A stretch of 46,673 bases of DNA. Origin: GCA-2719315 sp964448645 (GTDB taxonomy: Bacteria; Bacteroidota; Bacteroidia; Flavobacteriales; Flavobacteriaceae). Location: the NCBI GenBank assembly GCA_964448645.1, contig CAYUZY010000001.1, positions 1 through 46,673 on the forward strand, written 5' to 3'. The position numbers and the translations under genes are program-made. Position 1 is the first letter of the stretch, and each line of letters begins with the position of its first letter. The notes under the pieces are model-generated. The model ran no database searches and was not told the DNA's origin. It saw only the letters and a list, made by a program, of their open reading frames with translations. Below are positions 33,010-42,417 of the stretch, in pieces.

Positions 33010-33882
33010 ATGTCAAAAAAAAATAAATCATCAAATAAGATAATAAAAAAATTGACTAGCCACTATCGTATGTTGGTAGTGAATGAGGAAACATTTGAAG
33101 AACAATTCCAGTTTAGGTTATCAAGATTAAACGTTATTATATTTTCAGTTTTTATATTTTCAATTTTTAGTATTGGGTTATTTTTTATAATTGCATATTC
33201 ACCAATAAGAGAGTATATACCTGGTTATGATTCAAGTGAGATTAGAAAAAATGCTATAGAAAACTTATTTATTACAGATTCTCTAATTAATATTTATCAG
33301 AAAAACGCTCGTTATTTAAAATCGGTTAAAAAGGTTCTAACTGGAAAGAATCTGGATGAATCTTTTTTTAAAAATATTGATTTAGAGAAAGATTCATTAG
33401 GTGAAAAATTTAATAAAGTAATAAAAGGAAATAAAGCGGATTCGATTTTAAGAAAAGTAGTTGACCAAGAGGACAAATATAATTTTGATCAAAAATCTAT
33501 CTTAAATTCAAATGTATTTTTAAATGCTCCTGCAAAAGGTCCAATCTCACAAAAATTTAATATCAAAGAAGAACATTTTGCTGTTGATATAGTACTGGAA
33601 GAAAATTTTCCAGTTAAATCTATAGCTGATGGAACTGTAATTTTTTCAGAATGGACAGCACAGACTGGCTATGTAATAATCGTTAGACATAATTATGGCT
33701 TTATGTCGGTATATAAGCACAATTCTAGTTTAAGTAAAAAACAAGGAGAGTTTGTTTTAGCTGGAGAAGTTATTGCTGCTGCTGGAAATACAGGGGAGTA
33801 TTCTACTGGATGGCATTTGCATTTTGAATTATGGCTTGAAGGATATCCAATAGATCCTGAAGAATTTTTTAATTTTGATTAA
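33010..33882 (+). CDS. M23-family (LytM) endopeptidase, membrane anchored
   Basis: The 290-residue protein has a cytoplasmic basic N-terminus, one membrane helix (about 42-63), a helical linker to about 170, and a C-terminal LytM domain. The zinc-site residues are present: H189 and D193 in EEHFAVDI and the HLHFE motif at 269-273, so it may be catalytic, unlike EnvC-type relatives. M23 enzymes cut peptidoglycan cross-links during growth and division. It starts a plus-strand run; the GH3-like gene follows after six bases. Confidence 0.92.
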   Translation: MSKKNKSSNKIIKKLTSHYRMLVVNEETFEEQFQFRLSRLNVIIFSVFIFSIFSIGLFFIIAYSPIREYIPGYDSSEIRKNAIENLFITDSLINIYQKNARYLKSVKKVLTGKNLDESFFKNIDLEKDSLGEKFNKVIKGNKADSILRKVVDQEDKYNFDQKSILNSNVFLNAPAKGPISQKFNIKEEHFAVDIVLEENFPVKSIADGTVIFSEWTAQTGYVIIVRHNYGFMSVYKHNSSLSKKQGEFVLAGEVIAAAGNTGEYSTGWHLHFELWLEGYPIDPEEFFNFD

Positions 33883-33888
33883 AATATA

Positions 33889-35391
33889 ATGAAAGGTTTT
33901 TTAGCTAAACTTTTTTCAAAGTATATATATTATAAGAATAAGGGTTGGAGAAAAAATCCAATAAAATATCAAAATTTAATTTTTAAGGAATTAATAAAAA
34001 AAGGATTAAAGACTAGATTTGGAATAGACAATGATTTTAAAAACATAAAATCATATGATGATTTTGTTAGAAAAGTTAAAGTTAGGGATTATGAAGACAT
34101 CAAAATATATATAAAAAAAATATTAGCTGGCGAAAAAAATATTTTATGGCCTGGAAAACCATTGTATTTTGCAAAAACTAGTGGAACAACTTCTGGGATT
34201 AAATATATTCCTATAACAAATGATTCAATAAAAACTCACATTAATTCTGCAAGAGACTCTATATTAAATTACATTCATAAAAGTGGTAATACTAAAATAG
34301 CTTATGGGAAACATATATTTATTCAGGGATCTCCTATTTTAAAAACTATAAATGGAATTTTGTTAGGTAGACTTTCTGGCATAGCTGCTCATTACGTTCC
34401 AAAGTATATGTTAAAAAACAGAATGCCTAGTTGGGACACAAATTGTATTAAAGATTGGGAAAAAAAGGTAGAAGTAATAGTTAAAGAGACATTAGATAAG
34501 GATATGACTATAATTGCAGGAATTCCTTCTTGGGTTCAAATGTATTTTGAAAAAATTTTAACTGAATCAAATAAAAATATAGGGGATCAATTTCCAAATT
34601 TTAGCCTTTTTGTATATGGAGGAGTAAACTTTGAACCATATAAACCTATTTTTGATAATTTAATTGGAAGACATGTTGATACTGTTGAAGTTTATCCTGC
34701 TTCCGAAGGATTTATTGCATATCAAGATCAATTAAACGATACAAGTCTATTATTATTAGTTAATAATGGAATTTTTTATGAATTTATTGAAGCATCAAAG
34801 TTTTACGATAAATACCCCAAAAGATATAACTTAAATCAGGTAAAAAAAGGAATAAATTATGTAATAATTCTTTCTACAAATGCTGGTCTTTGGGCCTATA
34901 ATATTGGAGATACAATTGAATTTACTTCATTAAATCCATATAGAATTAAAGTAACAGGAAGAATTAGTCATTTTATTTCAGCTTTTGGAGAGCATGTAAT
35001 AGGATCTGAAATAGAGAAAGCCATAGGTGTTGGGTTAAAAAAACATAAGACTGAAGTTTTTGTTAGAGAATTTACAGTTGCACCTAAAATTGATTCTAAA
35101 AGAGGTTTTTCTTATCATAAGTGGTTTATTGAATTTGATAGAATTCCACCAGACTTAAAATCTTTAGAGAAGGATATAGATATTTCTCTTCAAGATCAAA
35201 ATATATATTATAAAGATTTGATAAAAGGCAAAATATTAAGAAGATTGGTTATTAAAGCGGTTGAAAAAAACAGCTTTTCAAAATATATGAAAAAGGAAGG
35301 AAAATTAGGAGGTCAAAATAAAGTTCCCAAATTATCAAATGACTATAAAATTGCAAGTTTTTTAGAAAAATATGTTATAAATAAGGATTAG
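33889..35391 (+). CDS. GH3-family acyl-acid-amido synthetase-like protein
   Basis: The 500-residue protein belongs to the GH3 (auxin-responsive promoter) family of adenylating enzymes. Recognisable segments are YFAKTSGTTSGIKYIPIT (phosphate-binding loop of the ANL type), GIPSWVQMYFEKI, LFVYGGVNFEPYKPIF, VEVYPASEGFIAYQD, and GDTIEFTSLNPYRIKVTGRISHFISAFGEHV. Plant members join amino acids to jasmonate or auxin; the bacterial substrates are unknown. It lies between the M23 peptidase and glycan genes, three bases before the glycosyltransferase, which suggests an envelope or surface-polymer role by context only. Confidence 0.88.
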   Translation: MKGFLAKLFSKYIYYKNKGWRKNPIKYQNLIFKELIKKGLKTRFGIDNDFKNIKSYDDFVRKVKVRDYEDIKIYIKKILAGEKNILWPGKPLYFAKTSGTTSGIKYIPITNDSIKTHINSARDSILNYIHKSGNTKIAYGKHIFIQGSPILKTINGILLGRLSGIAAHYVPKYMLKNRMPSWDTNCIKDWEKKVEVIVKETLDKDMTIIAGIPSWVQMYFEKILTESNKNIGDQFPNFSLFVYGGVNFEPYKPIFDNLIGRHVDTVEVYPASEGFIAYQDQLNDTSLLLLVNNGIFYEFIEASKFYDKYPKRYNLNQVKKGINYVIILSTNAGLWAYNIGDTIEFTSLNPYRIKVTGRISHFISAFGEHVIGSEIEKAIGVGLKKHKTEVFVREFTVAPKIDSKRGFSYHKWFIEFDRIPPDLKSLEKDIDISLQDQNIYYKDLIKGKILRRLVIKAVEKNSFSKYMKKEGKLGGQNKVPKLSNDYKIASFLEKYVINKD

Positions 35392-35394
35392 TTT

Positions 35395-36453
35395 ATGTCG
35401 AGATTTAAGGTGACATTTGTTTATAGTGTTCTTAATCCTTTTGTTAAAAAGGATATAAAAATTTTAAAAAACCTTGGTGTTTCATTAAGTCAAATTAAAT
35501 CTCCTCCTAATAAAGATTTTTTTAATTTTTTAAGAAATAGATTTAAAGAGTTGTATAAATCTATTTTATTTATTCCTAAATCTCAAGTAGTTATTTGTTG
35601 GTTTTGTGATTATCATGCTTTAATTCCTTTAATACTATCAAGACTATTTAAAAAAAGATTTGTTGTAATAGTTGGAGGATATGATGCTATATCATATAAA
35701 GAATTAAATTATGGAGTTTTTCAAAAAAAAAATATAAGAAGTAAAATAGCTTCTATAATTTATCATTCTGCTTCAGAAATATGGGCCGTTCATAAAAGTC
35801 TTATATATGGTTGTAAAAACTCAAAAAAGGGATTAAATATTGATTCAGGGATAAAATCGTTTTTAAAAAATCTTAAAACCGAAATTAAAGAAGTTCCAAC
35901 TGGTTATGATTTCTCTTTTTGGAAATCTAAAAATAAACGAAGGAATAAAAACACCATTCTTACAGTAGCTAATATTGATAATTATCAGACTTTTAAAAGA
36001 AAAGGATTACCTCAATTTATTGATTTAGCAAAAAAGCTCAATAATTTTAGCTTTACAATTGTAGGTTTCTCAAAAAAAATGATTTTAGAAATTGATAAAC
36101 CAAAAAATGTAACTTTAATTGGAAAACTTAATTCAAATCAGTTAGTTAAATTATACTCTAAAAATTATTATTATTATCAGGGCTCTATAATTGAAGGTCT
36201 TCCTAATGTTTTATGTGAAGCTATGTTATGTGAGTGCATACCAATAGGGAACAATGTTTTCGGAATTTCTGATGCTATTGGTAATACGGGTTTTATTTTT
36301 AAGGGGTTTAAAGAAATGGATAAAGTAAAAGATTTTTTAGAATCAAAGATTGTTTTGAATGGAAAAAATGCTAGAGAAAGAATAAAGACTAAATACCCTT
36401 TGTCTAAAAGAGTTTATAGATTTAATAATTTATTAAGTGAAACAGAATTATAA
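35395..36453 (+). CDS. Glycosyltransferase, GT4-like
   Basis: The 352-residue protein has a GT-B fold pattern. In the N-terminal domain, FVVIVGGYDAISYKE and SASEIWAVHKSL are typical; the C-terminal domain has NTILTVANID, FTIVGFSKK, VTLIGKLNSNQLVKLYSK and the EGLPNVLCEAMLCECIPIG motif, a GT4-type nucleotide-sugar signature with E at each end. It has no membrane segment. The sugar and acceptor cannot be deduced. It follows the GH3-like gene by three bases and overlaps the pyruvyl transferase gene by 17, so the three form one unit, probably making or modifying a surface glycan. Confidence 0.86.
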   Translation: MSRFKVTFVYSVLNPFVKKDIKILKNLGVSLSQIKSPPNKDFFNFLRNRFKELYKSILFIPKSQVVICWFCDYHALIPLILSRLFKKRFVVIVGGYDAISYKELNYGVFQKKNIRSKIASIIYHSASEIWAVHKSLIYGCKNSKKGLNIDSGIKSFLKNLKTEIKEVPTGYDFSFWKSKNKRRNKNTILTVANIDNYQTFKRKGLPQFIDLAKKLNNFSFTIVGFSKKMILEIDKPKNVTLIGKLNSNQLVKLYSKNYYYYQGSIIEGLPNVLCEAMLCECIPIGNNVFGISDAIGNTGFIFKGFKEMDKVKDFLESKIVLNGKNARERIKTKYPLSKRVYRFNNLLSETEL

Positions 36454-37402
36454 AACAGCTGTAATTTCTTATCCTAATTCTAATAATTTAGGAGATTATA
36501 TTCAAAAAATAGCTGTTAAGCAATTTTTAAAGGAAAATATAAATGAAATTGATCGGGACAATTTAAAAAATTATTTTGGAGAAAAAATTAAGCTAATTAT
36601 TAATGGTTGGTTTATGGAAAAACCCAAGAATTGGCCTCCATCAGAAAGTATTATTCCTTTATTTATTTCTTTTCATATAAATCCTATAATAAAGTCATAT
36701 ATTTTAAATAAAAAGGGAGTTGAATATTTAAAGCAACATGAACCTATTGGTTGTAGAGATTTATATACCAAGTTAATTCTTGATAAAAAGGGAATAAGAG
36801 CATACTTTTCGGGTTGTCTTACACTAACTTTAGATAGAAAAAAATTAAAAATTAAAAATAATTTCAAAAAAGGGATATTAGTAATTAACTTAATTGATAG
36901 AATATTGCCTAAATTTTTATTTTTAAAAAGCCCATCTATTAGAAACCTTTTTAAAGATAGTATTCAACTCATTAAGTATCCTTATAAGAAAATTATTTAT
37001 GTTATTTCAAAAAGAAGAATTAATTTTTTTTTAGATAATCAAAAAAAAGAGATTAAGTTTCTATCTCAAATAATAGATGCTAATGATACAAGTGTTTTAA
37101 AAAGAGAGAAATTAGCATATGAACAATTGTATGCAATTGCTAATTCTGAGCTTGTATTAACCTCAAGAATACATTCTGCACTTCCTTCAGTGGCTCTAGA
37201 AGTACCAACTATTTTTATTTCAGATGGACTTGATCATATTAATCAAAAAAGCAGATTAGCAGGATTAGATAAATTTATTACTATTATAAAATCTAAAGAG
37301 CTTAATAAAATATCTATTGAAAAAATTAAATTGAACAATCATAAAACTTTTGTTGAAAAAATGAAAACTAAAATCACAAATTTTATTAATTATAAACAAT
37401 AG
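36437..37402 (+). CDS. Polysaccharide pyruvyl transferase family protein
   Basis: The 321-residue product has the features of the PS_pyruv_trans family: ISYPNSNNLGDYIQKIAVKQFL at the N-terminus, GCRDLYTKLILDKKGIRAYFSGCLTLTL in the middle, and AIANSELVLTSRIHSALPSVALEVPTIFIS near the C-terminus. These enzymes add ketal-linked pyruvate from PEP to sugars of exopolysaccharides or cell-wall glycans, giving a negative charge. The start is GTG 36437, inside the end of the glycosyltransferase gene (17-base overlap). The specific polymer is unknown. Confidence 0.87.
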   Translation: MKQNYKTAVISYPNSNNLGDYIQKIAVKQFLKENINEIDRDNLKNYFGEKIKLIINGWFMEKPKNWPPSESIIPLFISFHINPIIKSYILNKKGVEYLKQHEPIGCRDLYTKLILDKKGIRAYFSGCLTLTLDRKKLKIKNNFKKGILVINLIDRILPKFLFLKSPSIRNLFKDSIQLIKYPYKKIIYVISKRRINFFLDNQKKEIKFLSQIIDANDTSVLKREKLAYEQLYAIANSELVLTSRIHSALPSVALEVPTIFISDGLDHINQKSRLAGLDKFITIIKSKELNKISIEKIKLNNHKTFVEKMKTKITNFINYKQ

Positions 37403-37445
37403 AATTATTAGCTTCACATTATCATAATTATTTTACTTTTAGTAT

Positions 37446-38717
37446 ATGAATATATTGGTTTTAGGTGGAGGGGGAAGAGAAAATGCTTTTTGTTGGAAAT
37501 TATCAAAAAGTAAATTAGTAAATAAAATTTTTGCTGCACCTGGAAATGCAGGCACAGAACTTTATGCTGAAAATTATAATATTTCTGTTAATGATTTTAA
37601 AAAGATTAAGTCTTTAGTCATAGATAAAAAAATTAAAATGGTTCTAGTAGGGCCAGAAGAACCTCTTGTTAGAGGCATTCATGATTTTTTTTTAAATGAT
37701 GATTTTCTTAAAGACGTACATTTAATTGGTCCTCAAAAACAAGGAGCACTTTTGGAAGGGAGTAAATCATTTGCAAAAGAATTTATGAAAAGAAATAATA
37801 TTCCTACAGCAAAATATTTAAAAGTCAATGAGAATAATATTGATGAAGGAAATCTTTTTCTAGAGAATTTATTTCCTCCCTATGTTTTAAAAGCAGATGG
37901 ACTTGCAGCTGGCAAAGGGGTCTTAATTATAAATAATTTGGATGAAGCTAAAATAGAATTAAAAAGAATGTTAATTGATCAAAAATTTGGCGAAGCATCA
38001 AAAAATGTTGTAATAGAGGAGTTTCTTGATGGCATTGAATTATCTTGTTTTGTTCTTACTGATGGAAAAAATTATATAACCCTTCCCATGGCAAAAGATT
38101 ATAAAAAAATAGGAGAAGGTGATATTGGATTGAATACTGGGGGAATGGGAGCTATTTCTCCAGTTCCTTTTGTTTCAAAAGTATTTAAGAATAAAATTGA
38201 TAAAGAAATTATAAAACGAACTATTAAAGGATTTAATAAGGAAAAAATACCTTTTAGAGGGTTTCTTTTTATTGGTTTAATTAAGGTTAAAGACAAGCCA
38301 AAAGTTATAGAATATAATGTTAGAATGGGAGATCCTGAAACGGAGGTAGTTTTACCAAGAATTAAAAATGATTTTGGAGAAATATTAACCTCTCTTGTTA
38401 CAAATAAATTAAAATTTGTTAAAATGGAGTTTTTTAATGATTCTGCGGCTACTATAGTTTCTGTATCTCAAGGATATCCTGGAAAATATGAAAAAGGTAA
38501 AGAAATAAAGGGTCTTGATAAAAACACTGAAAGTATTATATTTCATTGTGGAACAATAAAAAGCTCAAAAAAGGTTTTAACTAGTGGAGGAAGAGTTTTA
38601 GCTGTGACCTCTTTTGGAAAAGATTTTAAATTAGCGTTATCTAAATCTTATTCATTTCTAAAAAACATTAAGTATGAAGGTATTTACTATAGAAAGGATA
38701 TAGGTTTTGATTTGTAA
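37446..38717 (+). CDS. purD: Phosphoribosylamine-glycine ligase
   Basis: PurD joins glycine to phosphoribosylamine in purine synthesis. The 423-residue ATP-grasp enzyme has MNILVLGGGGRENAFCWKL, FAAPGNAGTE, KMVLVGPEEPLVRGI, LKADGLAAGKGVLI, FLDGIELSCFVLTDGK, NTGGMGAISPVP and IEYNVRMGDPETEVVLPRI. All are standard PurD motifs and the length is normal. A one-mismatch -7 box TACTTTTA (37434-37441) ends four bases before the ATG, so the transcript may be nearly leaderless and independent of the upstream glycan genes. The DUF6427 gene follows after 28 bases. Confidence 0.97.
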   Translation: MNILVLGGGGRENAFCWKLSKSKLVNKIFAAPGNAGTELYAENYNISVNDFKKIKSLVIDKKIKMVLVGPEEPLVRGIHDFFLNDDFLKDVHLIGPQKQGALLEGSKSFAKEFMKRNNIPTAKYLKVNENNIDEGNLFLENLFPPYVLKADGLAAGKGVLIINNLDEAKIELKRMLIDQKFGEASKNVVIEEFLDGIELSCFVLTDGKNYITLPMAKDYKKIGEGDIGLNTGGMGAISPVPFVSKVFKNKIDKEIIKRTIKGFNKEKIPFRGFLFIGLIKVKDKPKVIEYNVRMGDPETEVVLPRIKNDFGEILTSLVTNKLKFVKMEFFNDSAATIVSVSQGYPGKYEKGKEIKGLDKNTESIIFHCGTIKSSKKVLTSGGRVLAVTSFGKDFKLALSKSYSFLKNIKYEGIYYRKDIGFDL

Positions 38718-38745
38718 GATTTTTATAAATTTTCTATTTTTTTAA

Positions 38746-39681
38746 ATGATAGCTGAAGTTTTTCAAAAAACAACTTTAAAATCATACTTTGCCAGTATTA
38801 TTTTAAGTTTTCTGACGATTATTTTTATTCATTATTGTAAAAATAATGGAACTATAAGTATAGACCTTTTTCCTAAAATAATTATTTTTTGGATTTTATT
38901 TTCAGGAATAATTTTTTTAATTGGTTATTTAGAAAACAAAAACGCTGTAAATACTTTTAGGGCGATTCATTTATTATCTTTTCCCTTATTATATTTGTTC
39001 TTTCCACATGGAAAAGAATTAGTTTTTTCTAAAGTTTTAATTGCTGTTCTTATAATTTTTTCAAAATATAGTTATAGTAGAATTTTTAATGAAAATAAAT
39101 CTTATCTACGCTTATTTGATTTGTCTTTTATAATAGTCTTGTTGATTTTATACAATAAATATTTTAGTCTATTTTTGATTATACCAATAACAGTGCTTTT
39201 TTATCAAAAAAATAGAGATTTAAAACATTTAGTTTCGTTTTTGATTCCATTAATATCTTTGCCTCTAGTTACAGAAATTTTTTATAAAGTATTTTTTTAT
39301 GATAATAATTTTTTTTTAAATTTTAATTATTTGATAAATACATGGAAAATTCAAGAAAATCATTATTATTCAGAAGTTGTTTGGTTTTTCTCAATTTTTA
39401 TTGCGATTCTTTCAAGTATTTTATTTATGCCTAGAAGATTTGAAAAAATTAAATATCAAGGCTTTATTTTTATGATGTTTTGGCTTTATATAGCTATAAT
39501 TATGGGACTTTTTGATCTACATAAAGGAGACGGAAAGTGGTTTTTAAGTTTTATTCCTGTTGCATATTTTTGTGGAATATTTATTGAAAAAATAAAATTA
39601 ATTAAAATTAAAAATATGATAATTTATTTATTGTTTTTTATTGGTGTTATTTTTAAATTGATTGAAAATAATATTATATAG
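38746..39681 (+). CDS. DUF6427-type integral membrane protein
   Basis: The 311-residue protein consists almost entirely of hydrophobic helices, about eight to ten, with short polar loops. The N-terminal MIAEVFQKTTLKSY and the C-terminal FDLHKGDGKWFLSFIPVAYFCGIFIE are recognisable from the Bacteroidota DUF6427 proteins usually encoded between purD and a DUF4254 gene. No function is known. The neighbours (DUF4254, GT9) suggest glycan or lipid-linked sugar work, by context only. Confidence 0.8.
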   Translation: MIAEVFQKTTLKSYFASIILSFLTIIFIHYCKNNGTISIDLFPKIIIFWILFSGIIFLIGYLENKNAVNTFRAIHLLSFPLLYLFFPHGKELVFSKVLIAVLIIFSKYSYSRIFNENKSYLRLFDLSFIIVLLILYNKYFSLFLIIPITVLFYQKNRDLKHLVSFLIPLISLPLVTEIFYKVFFYDNNFFLNFNYLINTWKIQENHYYSEVVWFFSIFIAILSSILFMPRRFEKIKYQGFIFMMFWLYIAIIMGLFDLHKGDGKWFLSFIPVAYFCGIFIEKIKLIKIKNMIIYLLFFIGVIFKLIENNII

Positions 39682-39690
39682 TTTAAGTAA

Positions 39691-40299
39691 ATGAAATATT
39701 TAAGTAATAAAGCTTTAAAGATTTTTAGAGAATCAGTTGATAAATATCATATAATTAATAAAGTTGATCAAAAATTTAATAATCCATATAGTGATAAAAG
39801 TTTATCTAATTTATTATATAAAAAAAACTGGATTGATACTGTTCAATGGCATCTAGAGGATATAATTAGGGATCCTTCAATTGATTCAAAAAAAGGGATG
39901 GAGATAAAAAGAAAAATTGATTTATCAAATCAAAAAAGAACAGATTTGGTAGAATATATTGATGACTATTTTTTAAATGTATTTAAAAAGATAAAAATTA
40001 AGAAAAATGCAACTTATAATTCAGAAACATTGGCATGGGCTTTAGATAGACTTTCTATTTTAGTTTTAAAAATATATCATATGAATGAAGAAGTGGAAAG
40101 AGATGAGGCATCTATTGAACATAAAGAAAAATGTAAGAATAAATTAGAAATATTAAATCTTCAAAAAGAAGATTTGTCAAAGGCTATTGATCAATTAATT
40201 TTTGATATTCAAAAAGGAATAAAATACATTAAAGTATATAAACAAATGAAAATGTATAATGATATTTCTCTTAATCCAATACTATATAAAAAAAAGTAG
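39691..40299 (+). CDS. DUF4254 family protein
   Basis: The 202-residue, mostly helical, soluble protein matches the DUF4254 family by NLLYKKNWIDTVQWHLEDIIRDP, KRTDLVEYIDDYFLN, NSETLAWALDRLSILVLKIYHM and a charged C-terminal coiled-coil-like helix. The family is found mainly in Bacteroidota beside GT9 glycosyltransferases; its biochemical role is unknown. It sits nine bases after the DUF6427 gene and 12 bases before the GT9 gene, so the three are probably one operon. Confidence 0.84.
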   Translation: MKYLSNKALKIFRESVDKYHIINKVDQKFNNPYSDKSLSNLLYKKNWIDTVQWHLEDIIRDPSIDSKKGMEIKRKIDLSNQKRTDLVEYIDDYFLNVFKKIKIKKNATYNSETLAWALDRLSILVLKIYHMNEEVERDEASIEHKEKCKNKLEILNLQKEDLSKAIDQLIFDIQKGIKYIKVYKQMKMYNDISLNPILYKKK

Positions 40300-40311
40300 T
40301 TTTAAATTTAA

Positions 40312-41364
40312 ATGAAAAAAAATGAGAATATATTAGTTATTCGCTTTTCATCACTTGGAGACATTGCAATAATGGTTCCCCTTTTTAGAGTTCTTTTTAA
40401 AACTTATCCAAATCTTAATGTTACAATATTATCAAATAAAAAAACAGCTCCTGTTTTTTATGAATTTAAAAGACTAAAATTTTTTAATGTTGATTTTAAT
40501 AATAAACATAAAGGATTAATTGGTTTATGGGATCTATTTAAAGAGTTAAGAGTTTTGAATATTAACTGTATTGCTGATTTACATGCTGTAATTCGTTCAT
40601 ATATAATCGGCGGGTTCTTTAAATTTAATTTTTTTAAATTAAAAAGAATTAATAAAGGAAGAAGAGAAAAAAATGCCTTAACTAGACAAAAAAATAAAGT
40701 TTTTAAACCATTAACATCTACTTTATACAGATATTCTGATGTTTTTGGAAAATTAGGTTATCCAGTTGATTTTGTTAATCATGAATTTCCTGACAGACTA
40801 TCTATGCCAGAAAAATTAATTGACAAATATGATCAAAAAGAAAAATCTTTTATTGGTATTGCACCATTTGCTGCTCATGTTGGAAAAATTTATCCTCTTG
40901 ATTTAATGCAAAAGGTTATTGGTTATCTTGAAAAAGATTATAAAATTTTTCTTTTTGGTTTTGGTAAAAACCAAACAGCTAAATTAAATTTATGGGAAAA
41001 TGCTTTTTCAAATGTATACAATTGTTCAGAGAGACTTAATCTATCAGATCAGATCAAATTGATTTCGAATTTAAGTTTAATGATTTCAATGGATTCATTT
41101 AATGGTCATTTAGCTGCTAATGCAGGAATACCCGTGATAACTATATGGGGCATGACTCATCCTTTTTTGGGGTTTTCTCCTTTTTTACAGTCTGATTTAA
41201 ATCAAATAGTAATAGATAGAAATAAATTTAATTTAATTCCTACCTCAGTTTATGGAAATAAAATTCCGAAAGGATATGAAAACGTATTTAGGTCTATCTC
41301 TCCTTTAACTATTATAGAAAGAGCAAATAAAATATTAAATACTAAACATCATCAAAATCAATAA
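40312..41364 (+). CDS. Glycosyltransferase family 9 (heptosyltransferase-like)
   Basis: The 350-residue protein has the GT9 start ILVIRFSSLGDIAIMVPLFRVL (Asp in SSLGD), a Rossmann-type N-terminal domain with ADLHAVIRS, and the C-terminal domain with FIGIAPFAAHVGKIYPLDLMQ, LISMDSFNGHLAANAGIPVITIWGMTHP. GT9 enzymes transfer heptose or related sugars to lipopolysaccharide cores; in Bacteroidota the acceptor is often unknown. Its 3' end overlaps the 3' end of the convergent ferredoxin-reductase gene by 23 bases. Confidence 0.9.
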   Translation: MKKNENILVIRFSSLGDIAIMVPLFRVLFKTYPNLNVTILSNKKTAPVFYEFKRLKFFNVDFNNKHKGLIGLWDLFKELRVLNINCIADLHAVIRSYIIGGFFKFNFFKLKRINKGRREKNALTRQKNKVFKPLTSTLYRYSDVFGKLGYPVDFVNHEFPDRLSMPEKLIDKYDQKEKSFIGIAPFAAHVGKIYPLDLMQKVIGYLEKDYKIFLFGFGKNQTAKLNLWENAFSNVYNCSERLNLSDQIKLISNLSLMISMDSFNGHLAANAGIPVITIWGMTHPFLGFSPFLQSDLNQIVIDRNKFNLIPTSVYGNKIPKGYENVFRSISPLTIIERANKILNTKHHQNQ

Positions 41365-42373
41365 CAATATTTTTTGACTTAGGAATAGATTGACATGTTA
41401 ATATTAATCCTTCTTTAATTTCTTGATCAGTTAATATTTGATTAGTTTTCATTTCTATTTCCCCTTTTTTAATTCTTGCAATACAAGAAGAGCAAATACC
41501 GCCTTGGCAAGAATAAGGGACATCAATATTATTATTCAAAATAGAATCTAACAGTATTTCAGAGGATTTAAAATTAATTTTATAAGAAGAACTATCATAA
41601 ATTATTTCTATCTGGCCTTCATTTAAAGAAGAAGATGTTATTTTAGAAACTTTATTTTCAAATAGTTCGGAAAAGATTTGTTCTGGATTTACCGTATTAT
41701 TAATTAGAATTTTTTTTAAAAATTCATTCATATTACCAGGGCCACATAAGTAATATAAATTATTTGAATATTGATTTGATATTACTTTAATTATATCAGA
41801 TTCATTAACTCTTCTGTTTTGAGAATTTTGAATTTTTACTTCAGTAAAAAACCAACTTATTTCAAATCTTTTTTTGTTTTTAAATTGTAATGATTTTAAT
41901 AATTCAAAGAACATTGTTTTCTCAGGAGATTTATTAACATATATTAAATGAATTTTATTTGAGTTTTTTTTGTCGAGAATAGATTTGATTATAGAAAGAA
42001 TAGGTGTAATTCCACTACCAGCAGCAATTGCAATTATTGAACTATTATATTTTTTTTTATATACAAATTTTCCTTCAGGATTTGAAACTCTTATATAATC
42101 TCCAGCTTTTAAGTTTTTATTTGCATAAGTTGAAAAAAGCCCTCCTTTAACTTTTTTTATTCCCACTTTTAAGAGATTCTCATCTGGTGATGAGCATATT
42201 GAATATGGTCTCCTTATAATTTTACCATTAATTTTCTTTTCTAGTGTAATATATTGACCTGGTTCAAAACAAAAAGTGTTTTTTAAATTTTCGGGAATTT
42301 CGAATGATAGAATGACTGAATCCGAAGTATTTTTTACAATGGATAGAATTTTCAAATCATTTAAAATGTTCAT
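41342..42373 (-). CDS. Ferredoxin reductase with C-terminal [2Fe-2S] domain (PaaE/Hmp-like)
   Basis: The 343-residue protein contains an FAD domain (PGQYITLEKKINGKIIRRPYSICS), an NAD(P)H domain (IIAIAAGSGITPILSIIKS and LYYLCGPGNMNEFLKK), and a C-terminal plant-type ferredoxin domain with CQGGICSSCIARIKKG and LTCQS (C-x4-C-x2-C and a fourth Cys). It resembles the reductase PaaE of phenylacetyl-CoA epoxidase, but no oxygenase genes are here, so the electron acceptor is unknown. ATG 42373 is chosen over TTG 42382, which lies in the -7 box. Confidence 0.88.
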   Translation of the reverse strand: MNILNDLKILSIVKNTSDSVILSFEIPENLKNTFCFEPGQYITLEKKINGKIIRRPYSICSSPDENLLKVGIKKVKGGLFSTYANKNLKAGDYIRVSNPEGKFVYKKKYNSSIIAIAAGSGITPILSIIKSILDKKNSNKIHLIYVNKSPEKTMFFELLKSLQFKNKKRFEISWFFTEVKIQNSQNRRVNESDIIKVISNQYSNNLYYLCGPGNMNEFLKKILINNTVNPEQIFSELFENKVSKITSSSLNEGQIEIIYDSSSYKINFKSSEILLDSILNNNIDVPYSCQGGICSSCIARIKKGEIEMKTNQILTDQEIKEGLILTCQSIPKSKNIVIDFDDV

Positions 42374-42379
42374 TAAAAG

Positions 42380-42387
42380 CAAAAATA
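42380..42387 (-). promoter_or_regulatory. -7 box TATTTTTG of the ferredoxin-reductase gene
   Basis: TATTTTTG on the minus strand ends six bases before the ATG at 42373, giving a leader of about three bases. Confidence 0.6.
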
Positions 42388-42417
42388 ATAATAATAGAAT
42401 TTTTAACTATAAAACAT

